Assembly (NCBI GenBank): GCA_002914845.1
Contig: JXTC01000051.1
Location: forward strand, 800,243 to 864,242
Origin: Trema orientale
Taxonomy: Eukaryota > Streptophyta > Magnoliopsida > Rosales > Cannabaceae
DNA: 64,000 bases
Reading direction: 5' to 3'
The notes beneath the pieces were generated by a model. That model ran no database searches. It saw only the letters and a list, made by a program, of their open reading frames with translations, and was not told the DNA's origin. Positions 1 through 11,944 of the stretch are shown here, piece after piece (within the stretch, counting starts at the first letter, position 1; the number at the start of each line of letters is the position of its first letter). A program made the translations under genes and the position numbers.

Positions 1-225
1 CCTACACTCTTTACTTTATTGCAAGCTATTTATTTGAGCGTTTAATATTTAGTGTACTTAATATACTTATTATTATTGCTATATACTTGGTAATATTTTT
101 TGTTTAGCTTCAAAGTTTAAAAATAGTGGTCTATGGTTTTAAATAGTTGAAAAGTTTCCGCAAAAATTTTAAAACCCAATTCACCCCTTCTTGGGTTGTC
201 AATCTTGGGCTAACAATTCCTAACA
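1..225 (+). mobile_element. Probable copia-type LTR or leader fragment, cut by window edge
   Basis: The stretch ends with a motif (AACCCAATTCACCCC, then TTGGGTTGTC, ending CCTAACA) that resembles the 3' end of plant copia LTRs of the SIRE/Maximus type. No coding part and no target duplication can be seen because the left part lies outside the window. The family call is from memory of such ends and is tentative. Confidence 0.35.
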
Positions 226-1011
226 TAATGTTGTGCGCAAAAGTTATCCATTATAAAAGAGTATAAGCACAAGTACCAGGTGTACACAATTACTCTGCAA
301 AAGTATTTAAATTTCTGGCAACAACAACAAATGACGTGCTCACAAATCAAACTCATAAACTCATTATTATTTGCTTGCAAATTGGTCACTAGTTTTATAC
401 GAACACTCCCAGCTCATGGAAAATTAGCTAGCTCATTGTCATTTGTGCGTGAATTGAAAAATAGCTAGGAGGAGACCCAATATGCGGAAATTCTAAAGAG
501 ACATATGCAATTACTACAGATTCTTCTAAAAAATGGACAATTCAACTAAAATTTGGATAATTATTATTCTAGCGATAATTCATTCAAAATTTAGATAATT
601 AGAGAATATTTATAATTATCCTAATATTTTAAGATAATCATACTACATGAGACAATACTTAGAACTCTTCTTCTATAAATAAGAGTTCTTAGTCATATTT
701 TTCAATAAGGTCACAAATGTACTAATTTGCTGAATTGAAAATATAGCTCTATAAATACTCTCTCCATAATAAGCGATAGTGGACCACTAAAAGAAAAAGA
801 TCTTTTAATGACATAATATTTATGATATTTAATAGAATTGTCATAAAAAAAAATAGACAAAGCACTATGCAAAACTCGAGAAACAACCCTACTAAGTGGT
901 TGTAAATAAACATTAAAACAAGTTAATTAAGCTCTTACATATGGTCAAAATATCTATATGTACAGCACAAGAGTGGGTCTCCTCACCAGCTCATGTGCAT
1001 AGTGACTAGTA
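226..1011. other. AT-rich stretch, nothing recognised
   Basis: No coding pattern, RNA gene, terminal repeat or tandem array was recognised. The longest open frames are about 60 codons and have no family resemblance. Confidence 0.5.
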
Positions 1012-2195
1012 TATTATGTTAGGGTTTATGTCCTAAAAATATGTATATTTTGGATCTTTGCTGAATTAATAAAATGATATTTTTCTATTTGAATTTGTGC
1101 ATAACTGGCATGTCTTTAAATATCAAGAAATCCCTAGTTTATTTATGTGACCATAAATTTAGCATATGAGGATTAAATTTATGGAAAATAAATTAAACAT
1201 AGTCCATAATAATTAATTGAAATATGGGATCTTTAATTAAATATTATTAGTACGGTCCATTAACATTGAGAATATAATAGTCTTATCCGGACTATTGATA
1301 TGTTGACATCACAATGGAGGTACTTTATATAATTCGATTATATAGGACTGGACCAGACATAATTTGAATCTCACATAAATTCTGTTAACTATTGAGAGTT
1401 CAAATAATATCACTAGATGATCATATGTAAATCAATCTTAATCCTGGGTAGTTATAGACTCCTATTTATAACATTATGTTCGTTAACATATTTGTTAAAA
1501 GTTTATTTCGTAAACAAATCGAAATACTTGTATCTTGGGATCATGATGAGATGAGTAGCTGGAAATGTAACTTACAGATATGGAATCTATTCCTTCCATT
1601 AGGAAGTTAGAAAGATGATTCCCTTGTGTATTGATTCAGGACTTGAATAGTTTGAGCACTTAATTTATAATAGATTTATAAATTAATTGTTCATTAAATA
1701 ATCAATGGTATACACGGATAAAGATGTAATTGAAGAGGTAAACGGAACATGACCTAGCTCCAATTATGAATTATCTATAGAGGATTGAACTACATGTAAT
1801 GATTAAATCGATGGACTACTCGTTATTTTCTGAGTGAATTAATTCTGTAATTTTAAGAGTGCAATTTTGCATTTTTAGTAAACAAATTAATTAAAGAGTT
1901 TAATTAATTGTCATAATTTATTGGAACTTGAATTACAGGTCCATAGGTCTCCAATTCCACCTCTTATAAACAATTATATTATTTCTATTACTGCTTATCT
2001 ATATGTAATTAATAATTATTATTAATTAATTAATTAATTAATTTTGAATTAATTAATTTAAATTTATGGAGAGATAAATTTTTAATTTGTTTAAATTTTG
2101 AATTTAAAAATATCTAATTATCAGATAATTAGATAAACAGAAATTGGAAAACTGACTAAAAGTAAAACACTCGTCCTGGAGTGAATTATCTACTA

Positions 2196-2196
<1 letters not shown>

Positions 2197-2226
<30 letters not shown>

Positions 2227-2271
2227 AATGAATTAGATTAAATAGATATATATATATATATATATATATAA
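2197..2271. repeat. (TA)n microsatellites inside the solo LTR
   Basis: Two TA runs of about 26-28 bp each, separated by about 20 bp. Confidence 0.9.
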
Positions 2272-2446
2272 AAGTTTACGTTTATAAAAAAAGTAAAGTA
2301 ACGTTTTTTTTTAAGTTATATATATATTAATTTGATTAATATAATTATTTATTAAATAATTTAATAAATATATATATATAAAGGAAACCCTAGCAGATAA
2401 AAAATATACTACGTATTATTTTCTAGAGAGAAAAAAAAGAGTCTTC

Positions 2447-2654
2447 CTATTCTCTGTAAAATAAACTCTTGCAAACTCATGTGTTGAGAATATTGCAAGG
2501 GCCTAAAGTATGAGTTTTGAGAGATTGTACGCAACGCCCACACGTTCATCTTATTCTTTACAGAACAAACTCTTGCAATCTTATGTGTTGAGAATATTGC
2601 AAGGCCTAAAGTGTGAGTTTTGAGAGATTGTACGCAACGTCCACACATTCATCC
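2447..2654 (+). repeat. 104-bp tandem duplication near 3' end of solo LTR
   Basis: Two copies (about 2447-2550 and 2551-2654) share AAACTCTTGCAA, GTGTTGAGAATATTGCAAGG, GAGTTTTGAGAGATTGTACG and a closing TTCATC, with scattered substitutions. The copies are diverged, so the duplication is not recent. Confidence 0.85.
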
Positions 2655-2889
2655 AATTGTGCTTGAGGTTTGGATAGGAAGATTATGGTTTAGAAGACAG
2701 TAAAGCTAGGATCCGCTGATAGACTACAAAAGATATTAGATCTATTCTCTTTGCATATTCCTATTTACTATAAATTAATACTATAAACTCATATAGTCAA
2801 TTGTTTTGAGAAAATTTTTGAATATTCCAGGGCTAATCTTCCGCTGCGAAAATCGTTTTTAAAACCAACATATTATTTATAACATAAGA

Positions 2890-3010
2890 TTGACGTGAGC
2901 TAAAGCTCAATTGATAAAGCAATGCATGCGATTTTGCTCACTAAAAAGGTATTCATGTGCACGATCATGCTCTTTTAAAACTTTAATAATAAACCTTTAA
3001 TAAAAAAGTT
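2890..3010 (+). mobile_element. SINE-like fragment (tRNA-derived)
   Basis: Starting about 20 bp beyond the solo LTR is GTGAGCTAAAGCTCAATTGA followed by TAAAGCAATGCATGCG. This looks like the box-A side of a plant tRNA-derived SINE (AGCTCAATTGATAAAGC compared with TAGCTCAGTTGGTAAAGC). A degenerate box-B-like segment (GTGCACGATCATGC) follows about 45 bp later. No clear tail or target duplication is seen. Confidence 0.45.
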
Positions 3011-5991
3011 CGCGCTATGGTAATGGATGACTTTTTCCAGGATTAATTATTCTTATTATTATTATGACGGATAGTCTTTTTTATGTATTTAAATCTGAGA
3101 GAAGAAAAATGATCATGAAAGATAGTTCTAAGAAAGATACATTGGCCTCCTATCAAGGTCCAAATTAAAATACCAAGTAACCAAAGAAAGAAATGCTATC
3201 AACAGGACATCAAGCCGTCCACTGGTAGCCTCCATGGTGGGACTTACATGGGCTATGTCGCAATTAAAAAGAACGATATTTGACGCAGTCCTCTATTCAA
3301 AGTTATATGCGTTATTCTTTATACCAGTTTTTCCTCTTTTGCTTGGACTTTTTGTGAATATGGGAGCTACTTTAGATTCCTGGAAACCCACACTTCTATT
3401 TTCTTCTTTTGTTTGTCTTGTTGTCCTTTTCTTTTCTTTTTCTTTTCTTTTTTTTATTTTTATTTTTTTTATTTCCTTTTGGACTCGTTGCCTTAAAGTT
3501 CCGAGTGGAAGAAAAATTCGTGTCTTAATGAAAAGTAGATTAATATATTGAGAGAGAATATCTGAGATTAATTTCTGAAATAATGTTCACAAGGATTACG
3601 TAATTTTCCAAAGCATTTAGACGCATTTTCGTGTCCACAGCCAGAAGACCATTTTTAGAAAACACCAACCAAACGGGCCTTTCAAGCGATGTTTGAAGAG
3701 GATATGCATTTTTTAATGGTTTTTTGTTTTAGTTGGAGTTGGGGAATTCAAACTTCAGATTTTTCTAATTTCTTTAGAGGATGCGTAGTTGCTATTAGAC
3801 TAAGCTTGCAACCACCTATATACACTTTTCATTTTATCTCAAAATAAATTAGAAAATAAAAACATAGCCAATTGTACTCAGAATTTCACATATATCCTAG
3901 AGAAGATTGTAATTGATCTTGTTGGGTTTGACATATTGTATAATTGCTTCTATGAAAAGTAGTGAGACGTCCAAAGGAACTGCTTTCATTTTTATGCCCA
4001 ATTCTAACAGAAGTTTAGTGACGGTAGTTTTACCAGGTTTTTTCTTTTTTCTTTTTTTTTTTTCCCTTGAAAACAAAAGATATATAAATAAAACTAAAAG
4101 ATTGGTACGTACAGTCTGTTTGTTTTTCTTCCATGTTCTAGTTACTTTTTTTTTTTCATTGCAGAAACTTGAACTAAAAATTGTTTTGAGTTTGGAGACC
4201 GAAGAAATCTATTAGTAAAAGAAACTGAAAAACACATATCTCCGTCTTATAGAATCTTAATAGTTAAACCACCTGAAAAAAAAAAAAAAGAATCTTAAAA
4301 GATAAATGATTCTTAACCTATTGAATAAATGGCCTTTTTTTGTGCTAAGTGACCCTGTTTTAGTATATAAAATTTATGTTGAAGAAATTTGATATCATGT
4401 GGTTAAAAAAAAAAAAGTTAAAAATTCCAGATTCTCTTTTTATTTTTGAAAATTTTTGAATTTATATAGAAAATACAACTTTTAAAAGTTTATTTAGAAA
4501 CATATCACTTTTATTACTTGATAGGTTCCTGAGCTAGCCACTTAACAAAATCTGACTTTTATTACTTTTATCACTTTTATACCCTTTCAAAATCTGAATT
4601 TGTCAAGGTTTCATTAGGTTACACAAGGTAAACAATCCAATATTTTTCAAATAAATTAGTTCATCCTGGATTATTCAATTTTTTGGACTTTGGGCATACC
4701 ACTTCTATAAGAGGCCCTTTTATGTTTATGTATCAATGTTATGTATAGTGTATCAATTTTTGTGCATCAATTACATCAATTTTATATTATGTCAATTTTT
4801 TAATATTTTTAATACTGATGTATATTAAAAAATGATATCCTTTGCTCATTTTCTATAGAATCGGTCATTTTTTTAATAAAATCCGGCTATTTGACTAAGC
4901 AGCCCAAATATTCTTCATGCAAGAAAACGCGGGTAGTGGTGGTGGATCATATTTTAATTTTATAATTATTCTTTCGTGTTTCTTAGTGTGTTGAATAATG
5001 AATTATTTCAGTATTGTCAATTTCAAAGGGCCGGAACAACTAAATCTCTATTTTGTGGTCAAAATTCAATTTGATTTGGTTTATATGCATGAACGACTTC
5101 AAGTCTAGACGTCTTTTCTTTTTCAATTCATTTGTCGTTTTTTCCACTCAAAGTAAGAACAAGCTTCTTTAATTCTGAGTATTCAATATGATGTATTAAT
5201 TTATTTGATGAACACAAATCGTCTGTCTATAGTTTTTCGTGTGCCAGGTACACTCATTAAATTTTGTACACATGCCTTGTTGGCGGTGTTTTTGCGATGG
5301 CCATCTAAATGAGTTATAATAGTGGATGGATCCAACACAAATAATAAGTTATATCGATAGATGGGTCGAATACGAATAAGAGTGAAATTACATCAAATAA
5401 TAAATGTAAAAAAGAAATTTAGTGTGGTTCAATCTTAAAAAGATATATATGCTTACGGTGGTTTTTCCACTATATGAGAAAGATTATAAAAGAGCTTAGA
5501 TTTTCGATATGAGAACTCCAACAAGTATTTTCTGCAGATTTTGAACGTGTCTCTTGGGTCTGCAGAATAATAAGATTGTGCCCTTTACATAAAGATGAGT
5601 ATAACTGAGATTTTCCAACTTTGTGAATAGTAAACTACATAGGTCGTCGTCAATGAGTTAACTACCTTTTATAGTGATTAGGCTAATATTGCAGTAACTC
5701 AATTGTGTACTCAAAAGCCGCAAAACATACCTTAAAAAGGAAACTTATTAGTAGATATATATTTATTTTCATTTTTCATGAAAACTATAACTAAATTAGT
5801 TAGGTGACGTGACAAATTGAAATTGAATGGACAAAGAACAAATGATATGCTTCCTTAGTTGATATACTAAGGCATCTTTTGCCCTAGGTCACGTCCATAA
5901 AGGAAGCATATCTTCTGTCCACTTTTATCGACAATTATCCATTGGGTTTTCAACAAAATAAAAGTGTAATAATGCTCACATATCAATAAAA
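3011..5991. other. Intergenic, no gene recognised
   Basis: AT-rich with T-rich runs (about 3409-3475 and 4038-4062). Around 4410-4520 is a stretch resembling sequence at about 51.9-52.3 kb, so it is probably old dispersed repeat. Open frames at 3234-3551 and 3913-4215 are low-complexity (F/L-rich from T runs) and are not accepted as genes. The stretch at 5340-5660 has a copia-LTR-like flavour (GTGTGGTTCAATC) but no ends could be set. Confidence 0.4.
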
Positions 5992-7123
5992 TGTTGGAGT
6001 TATGAAACTTTAGCACATATTACTTGAAAGGATAAAATTCTGTTAGCAACCTTCATGTTGCAACATGACTAGTTTCACGGTCATGTTACAACATGCGACC
6101 AAATATTTGATCTGAATCGATTTTTCAGTATTTGCCTTATTGCCTTTTATATGCTTTAGGTCACGATTTATATAGTTGTCTATTATAAAAATCTGATCTT
6201 ATTAATGCATACACGGATCTGTTTGAGAGGAAATAGGTAAGTGACTCTTACCTAATTTGATTTTGAGTATATGTCACATTTCATTAAGGAAATTCCTTTA
6301 AATGAATATTTTATGTTAGTATCTTTTATGGAAGTTTCCTTAACTTAATTGTGCTGATTCTTGTTGATTACAATTAATCTAATTCGTGCTATTAGCTGTG
6401 AATTAGGTTTGAGTAACTGATTATTTTGTTTCAGGAAAATAATCTGAAAGTTTCCTTTTCTGTTACAACATGACTGGATGACAGATCATGTTGCAACATA
6501 TGGTCAGAATCAGTGACTATTTTTCAGATCCGTTTTTCTAAGTTTGGTAACAAACTTATCTGATTTTGCAAGTCTTCTAATTAACATTAAATGCTTTTTA
6601 TTGTTTATTGGCAGATATTAACGTGAAGGCTTGCTCCTTTCTCTATATTAAGGCCACTCAAGAGTAGCTTTAGATATAGAGACCACTTATTGTATTTTGG
6701 CTATTGTGTGTAAAAGAAAAAATTTTCTTTTAGCCATATTTTAGACTTAGGAGGTGTCCTGGTCGTTTGAGTGACAGTGCTTCAGGAGAAGATCGACTTC
6801 AAGTATCTGGAGGGATTTCAGAAGAACGAAGTCAACCTAAGACGAGTAGTGCTCGCTAGACACGTTGGTGAAGGAATACATCCACATTGCGACAATCAAA
6901 AGAGGGAGTTTTTTATTGTATAAGTCAAATTGGTGTTTGTATTCACTTAAACTTTACTAATAGTGTTTATTTTCTGGGCGTGGCCCCTTGGACGTAGGTT
7001 ATCGGGAGATAACTGAACCAAGTAAAAATATCTTGTGTTATTTTTACTATTTCCACATTACCACCTCACGTAATTAATTGAGAATTAATTATATTCGGTA
7101 ATATCTGATTAACGGACCTAACA
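5992..7123 (+). mobile_element. Probable solo LTR, copia type (Tork-like)
   Basis: It begins TGTTGGAGTTATG and ends GGACCTAACA. The last 200 bp carry the arrangement CCCCTTGGACGTAGGTTATC then GAACCAAGTAAAAATATC, a pattern usual near the 3' end of plant copia LTRs. No gag or pol is attached. The flanks (TAAAA and TTACT) do not match, so either an end is misplaced or this is a recombinant or decayed copy. Confidence 0.6.
6050..6500. repeat. Repeated palindrome CATGTTGCAACATG and variants
   Basis: The perfect 14-bp palindrome CATGTTGCAACATG occurs near 6054. Variants TCATGTTACAACATG (about 6083), TGTTACAACATGACTGG (about 6461) and TCATGTTGCAACAT (about 6487) follow, always in the pair order 'NNACATGACT...GATCATGTT'. 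They lie in the U3-like half of the LTR. Confidence 0.7.
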
Positions 7124-7189
7124 TTACTATCTCAAAAAAAAAAAAATAATAATAATAATAAAGAAAAAATTTGAGATCGTAAATTCTCC

Positions 7190-7620
7190 ATGTCAACTTA
7201 CGGAGAAGGGCTCAATTCTGACTAGCGAAATCCTTGATGTCAATATTACCTTGCTTGATTGGATTGCAACAAGGATGCGCAAAAGCACGGTATCAAGTTT
7301 ATGACGATTTACAAAACCAATCCACAAAAAGTTACGAATCTCAACATTCATCTCTTCTAATAAAGAACTAGGCCATTTGTAAACCATAAACAAATGCATA
7401 AAAGAAGAAGCTCAAAATAATTGATTGAATTAATAATAAGCGTTCGAAAGAGTAAAACCCTTCCAGAAAGCAAGCTTAATTATTTCTAATTGTTCTATGC
7501 CAATGATTGAAGCCAACATTGCCTAGATGCTCGTTTGAATATCGAAATACTGAGATAGATAATTGGGAAAGAGCCCATTTTCATCCTTAAGGGAAAAGAA
7601 GAATGGAAGCACGGCGGAGA
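7190..7620 (-). mobile_element. L1-type LINE fragment (reverse transcriptase C-terminal side)
   Basis: On the minus strand a 68-codon frame (7193-7399) reads HLFMVYKWPSSLLEEM...EIRNFLWIG. This matches the conserved 'F.VYKWP.SLL......RNF.WSG' block just after the reverse transcriptase of plant L1 elements. Upstream, in other frames, remnants of '..LAFWKG' and of the 'RLLLIQSIIL' block can be read, so the copy is frameshifted in at least two places. No ends, tail or target duplication are visible. It is a short decayed fragment. Confidence 0.65.
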
Positions 7621-8891
7621 GTGATCGTGGCACCCAAAAAATTGTTAATTTGGGTTTTATCCAACCTTACGAGTTGCCCAGATGAAGAACCATAAAGCTG
7701 AAAAGCAACATAAATCACCCCAAGGTTACGGCAATCAAGAATATTTTTTGTAATTACCAATTACTCAACTAAAAAATTTTTACCATAGACATATAACGGC
7801 TTCTTGGGGTTAAAACCATAATATTGGAGTTTAAACCCAGAAGAAGCCATCTCGTAAAAAAGAACTCCTAAACAATATGTTGTGTGATAAGTGTTGACAT
7901 GAAATTTGATTCACTCAAAATAAACATGTTAGGCGGATAATTTCAGGGTGAAATGGATTGTTGCAAATTGTATATATTTCTAACTGGAATTTGACACAAA
8001 AATTAAATATATCACCCTAACTCGTTTATGAGTTTATCTTGTCATAAATTACCAGCCTAAGTTAAAAATTGAAATATTTTTTTTATTTATATTGATATTT
8101 TAAAATTCATAAAAGAGTCTGTGTATTTCTAATTTACTCTCATTTGTATTAGTCTTTCTTTCTCTACCCACATATTGTGCACCCCACAATTTTCTCTTTT
8201 TTTGAAAACTTCATAGCCACTCGTCCATTTATCGTTCGTTTTGTTTTTACGTATTGTTCTCAAATAACCTTCGTTATCTTCTAGTCTACGATTTTTCATT
8301 AATAAGTTCAATTTGTGTCTTAAACTTTATGTTAATTAAGATTGAGTTTATTTAGTTCGGTTCTAGAGTTTTAAATCCCCCAATTATTAACCTAGGTAAT
8401 TTGTATATTTGGTAGCTGATTTTGTTTCTTTCTTCTTCTTTTCTTTTTTCCCTTTTTTCCTTTAATTGTTTTTGTTTTGTTTTATATTTGTTTTGTCTTA
8501 CCAAAGAAGCAGATCTCGTGGTGAAGTTTCACTAAATATTGGGGATATCCATACTTTTGATTATGTAACGCAATATTGGATTTGGTTTTTCGTTCAACTG
8601 CATTTGTGGGTAAAAGATACATACAAAATGTTTCCTTTTCTTATTATAGTAGAATCGGCATCTTTAACTTTCATATCATTACTACTTCTATAAAATTAGT
8701 GTAATGACTACAGTTTTTCAATATTTATGTTTAGGAAATATTATAGTTTGGCAAAAATATGGAACCGTGGTTGGAGCCATGAATATTGTTTAGTGGGGGC
8801 TAGAATTACATTTTAACTATTTTGTGGGACTATTTTATATTTTTTCTATTTTGAGTAGGGGCTTAGTGTATAGTTTAGGTTAAAAAACTAT
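7621..8891. other. Intergenic, no gene recognised
   Basis: The first 250 bp may continue the LINE fragment but could not be matched. Small frames at 8129-8311 and 8466-8693 show no family resemblance. Confidence 0.4.
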
Positions 8892-9087
8892 GGGCGCGTC
8901 TACAGTAGGGACGCCCCTACGTAGGGCCCTGTCTATTCACCGTTGGATGGGAATCTGTATATAAATAGATTCTCTACAGATTCCCGTAATAGATTCTCCA
9001 CATATTCCCGTTAATCCCAAAAAATTCCCATCCAACGATAATTAAGGCATGACCCTACATAGGGACACCCCTACCGTAGCTATCCCC
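8892..9087. mobile_element. 196-bp Mutator-type MITE with 9-bp target duplication
   Basis: The two arms are inverted repeats of each other over about 65 bp: left GTAGGGACGCCCCTACGTAG, right reversed GTAGGGGTGTCCCTATGTAG, both running into CGTTGGATGGGAA. The element is flanked by the same nine bases, AAAAACTAT (8883-8891 and 9088-9096). A 9-bp duplication is the hallmark of Mutator-like elements. There is no coding capacity, so it is a non-autonomous copy. Confidence 0.85.
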
Positions 9088-9096
9088 AAAAACTAT

Positions 9097-9419
9097 AAAT
9101 ATATGTGAATAATTAAGTTTCTTTTAAAAGGAAGTTTGAGCCCCCACTAGCAATAAGGTGCCTTCGTGCCTGGATGGAACTAATTAGCAGAATTGACTTC
9201 TATTTTTATTTCAATGGTCATTGCCTTTACTATAGGAGCATTTCAGAGTTGTGGGGTGTAGTAGCTGTAATATAACACTTAGTAACTTGAGCGGGGGGGA
9301 AAAAAAAGTCTTAGTAAGAATGAAGAAAGGGAACGGCTAGTGTATGGTTTGGTTTTTTTCCTTATGAGTAGGATTTATTTTCCATATATGTTATTGAAGG
9401 AAAGCTAAGTATCGCAGTA
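9097..9419. other. Short intergenic stretch, nothing recognised
   Basis: No open frame of note and no repeat structure seen. Confidence 0.4.
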
Positions 9420-9438
9420 CTTAGTGTAAAAACCTTGA

Positions 9439-9604
9439 TTTTTTTTTTTTTTTTTAAAAAAGTGGGGCTTAACTAATGACCACCACTTACTACAAATTAA
9501 AGGAAAATGACACACACACACATTACTAAGGTTTGAACCCCTGACCCCCCCAAACACACACACACAACCCTCAAACCTTGGACCAACTGAGCTAACCCCA
9601 GTTG
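9439..9604 (-). mobile_element. tRNA-derived SINE
   Basis: Read on the minus strand, GGGGTTAGCTCAGTTGGTCC gives RNA polymerase III box A (TAGCTCAGTTGG). GGGGTTCAAACCTT gives box B (GGTTCAAACC). Between them a GT run widens the usual spacing. The 3' end on the minus strand is a run of about 17 A (the T run at 9439-9455 on +), as in retroposed SINEs. A target duplication could not be assigned. It is nested in the gypsy LTR. Confidence 0.7.
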
Positions 9605-9761
9605 AAATGAAATGAAATTTGAATTCATTTCATTAGATTAAAGGATTAAAGTGAAATGAAATTTGAATTAGGGGTTAAAATGCACAGTTTGAAGTCCTTT
9701 CTCATTATTTCAGATCTGCCAAGTGGTACATTTTCCCCAAATTTCATTAAATCCCTATAAA

Positions 9762-10810
9762 GCTATGTTTGGTAGGAAGGAAAAGGAAGAGGAAAGAAAA
9801 GTTTTGATAGAAAAGTAGTGGGAAATAAAAATTTGGGTTGTTTGGTAGAAGGGAAAAGGGAAGGGAAGGGAAAGGAAGAGAAAATGGGAGGGAAAAGGAG
9901 AGGGAAAAAAGTGGTGGGACCCACTCAAATATTTTTCTCTCAAAAATGAAGAGAAAAGGGGAAGGAAAATTTTTTTACTCATATTTTAAAGTGAATTTAC
10001 CAAATTAACCTTGTATACTACTTTTAAAATTTTAATAAAAAAAGCAAAACAGTCATTTTAAAATATACTAGTTTTCTTTCCTTCCTACATACCAAATAGG
10101 GCTGACAATTCGTGTTATCGTGTCGTGTTCGGGTCGACACGATTACGATACGACACGATAACACCTAACCCGAACACGATACGATAACACCTAATCCGAA
10201 CACGACACGATTAATAAACGTGTCAAAAATTTAAACCCGAACACGACACGATTAATATACGTGTAACACGACACGACACGTGTAACCCATTTAATAAACG
10301 TGTCATGTGTCATATTATGACCCGTTTGACACGATTATTCAAAATTGACACGATTATTCTAATTTAACACGATTATAACTACTTAATTTAATTTTACTCC
10401 TATAAATATGCTTAGAATTAATTAAAATCACGTTTAATATATTAAAATATTAATAAATGTGTCGTATTAGTGTCGTGTTGACACGACACAAAAATGACAC
10501 GAAAACGATACTTTTAATTAAACGGGTTACACGGGTCATTTTCGGGTTAAGCGGGTTGACCCGAAACCCACCCGTTTATTATACGTGTTACACGTGTCAA
10601 CCCGAAATTGACACGAAAATTAAATGGGTCACCCAAACCCGTTTATTTCGTGTCGTTTCCGAGTCGTATCGTCGTGTCGTGTAGAAAATTGCCAGCCCTA
10701 ATACCAAACAACAATGGAGGAAAGACACTTTCCCTTCTATCCTACACATTTTCTTTCCCTCTTTATTTTTCCTTCTGTCCTACTTTCTTTCCTCTCTACC
10801 AAACATGGTC
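9762..10810. mobile_element. Inverted-repeat element (Tourist/Harbinger-like), split by an hAT MITE
   Basis: The left end reads GCTATGTTTGGTAGGAAGG; the right end read in reverse gives GACCATGTTTGGTAGAGAGG. Both arms continue as matching purine-rich sequence (GGAAAAGG on the left, TTTCCTTC on the right). TAAA flanks both sides (9758-9761 and 10811-10814). Such CATGTTTGGT ends with short TAA-type duplications suggest a Tourist-like element, but the class call is tentative. A 604-bp hAT MITE sits in its middle. Confidence 0.55.
10097..10700. mobile_element. 604-bp hAT-type MITE with 8-bp target duplication
   Basis: Terminal inverted repeats TAGGGCTGACAATT and AATTGCCAGCCCTA bound the element. 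It is flanked by the identical eight bases ATACCAAA (10089-10096 and 10701-10708). An 8-bp duplication is the signature of hAT elements. The interior is a dense set of sub-repeats on the theme CGTGTCGTGT / ACACGACACG plus CCCGTTTATTA blocks, able to fold on themselves. There is no transposase; open frames here are by-products of the repeats. Confidence 0.9.
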
Positions 10811-11944
10811 TAAATTTCCCCCTTTTTCTCTCTATCTCTCATGTTCTCTTATCCCTCTCTCACCCGTTTACTGTGCAGCGTCAAAATTCGGTTGCCGGCA
10901 TCGACCCAACCCGCGAACTCTGACTAGCCACCTCCCCACGACCAGATGAAGCCGCTCCGGCCACTGTTGCGCAACCCAAGCGAGGGAAGAAGCTTGCGAT
11001 GCTGCGAGGTTTCGCGGCCAAACCAGCGTTTTGCTGCCATTCAAAGCCGAGTACCACCCTTGTCAGCATACTCGGCCTTCCTTGACTCTAAGTTGACAAG
11101 TCTCAACCACTAATTTTCGGCAATTCAGCTCTGGTGAGCCTTTGATACTTTTTGGCTATCTTTGTAATAAAAATATGGCATTCTTACAATTATTTTTGTG
11201 AACTTGAAGTGGTGAAAATGAAACTTTGTGAGATGATTGTATGAGTTAAGATATGACAATGAGTGGTTGTGTTGTTTGGAATGGATGAGTGGTTTGTGAA
11301 AAAATCAGATTTGAAAATGTGGTATTTGTGAAAATATTTTCAAAAAGAGACGTTTCTATAACTTTTGGAATTAGTCACTAATAAGGCCCAAATTTAGGCT
11401 CGGGGACTCGAAACTAAATTTAGACTTCGAATTTGGACTCAGTAAGGTCAAGAGATAAGTTTTGATCTATAAGATCGATATGTTTCGAAATGACACGGAA
11501 TCCAAGACTCGAGGCTCGAGATTTCACCTTATTTTGCGTGCCACGAGCCATGTTCAGCTCAGACCCAAATTAATCGAGTTATATATCTAACTTAGCTATT
11601 TTAGATATAAATAATTTAGTGGTGATGTCCGTTTCTCAATTTGAGACTTTATTCAATTACCTAGTTTTATACTTATTTTGTTTTAAAATGTACATTATGA
11701 CTTATTTCTGTAAATTGTCGATTTTCATGAATTCAATTGATTTGATTGGATATTTGATGAACTTGTGAACTATTGAGACCTATTAGATTGTTCTAGGATT
11801 GGACTATATGATTTTTATGCAGGTTTCAAAATTGTGATTTTAGAAAAATACAGTCATTATGTTGCTCGATTTTCAGTAAATCCCAGAATAATACCAAATG
11901 AGTTTTAAAGCATGATTTTCTTAATATACTTGATGCATGGTTAT

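Larger units (their letters stand above)
1017..2870 (+). mobile_element. Solo LTR, copia type, with 5-bp target duplication
   Basis: The segment begins TGTTAGGGTTTATGTCC and ends AAAACCAACA, the TG...CA ends of an LTR. It is flanked on both sides by the same five bases, TATTA (1012-1016 and 2871-2875), which is the target duplication left by integration. No gag or pol is attached, so this is a solo LTR of 1,854 bp left after recombination between two LTRs. The start motif and the end (TTCCGCTGCGAAAATCG) resemble plant Ty1/copia LTRs. It contains AT microsatellites and a 104-bp tandem duplication near its 3' end. Confidence 0.8.

Noticed and set aside
2409-2648. 79-codon minus-strand frame with a doubled motif
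   Set aside because: It arises from the 104-bp tandem duplication in the solo LTR; no protein family fits.
9541-9600. Possible tRNA gene on the minus strand
   Set aside because: Box A and box B are present but the spacing is stretched by GT and G runs and no cloverleaf can form; it is a SINE.
10457-10949. Overlapping open frames on + around 10.5-10.9 kb
   Set aside because: They lie in the hAT MITE and the arm of the inverted-repeat element; composition follows the repeats.
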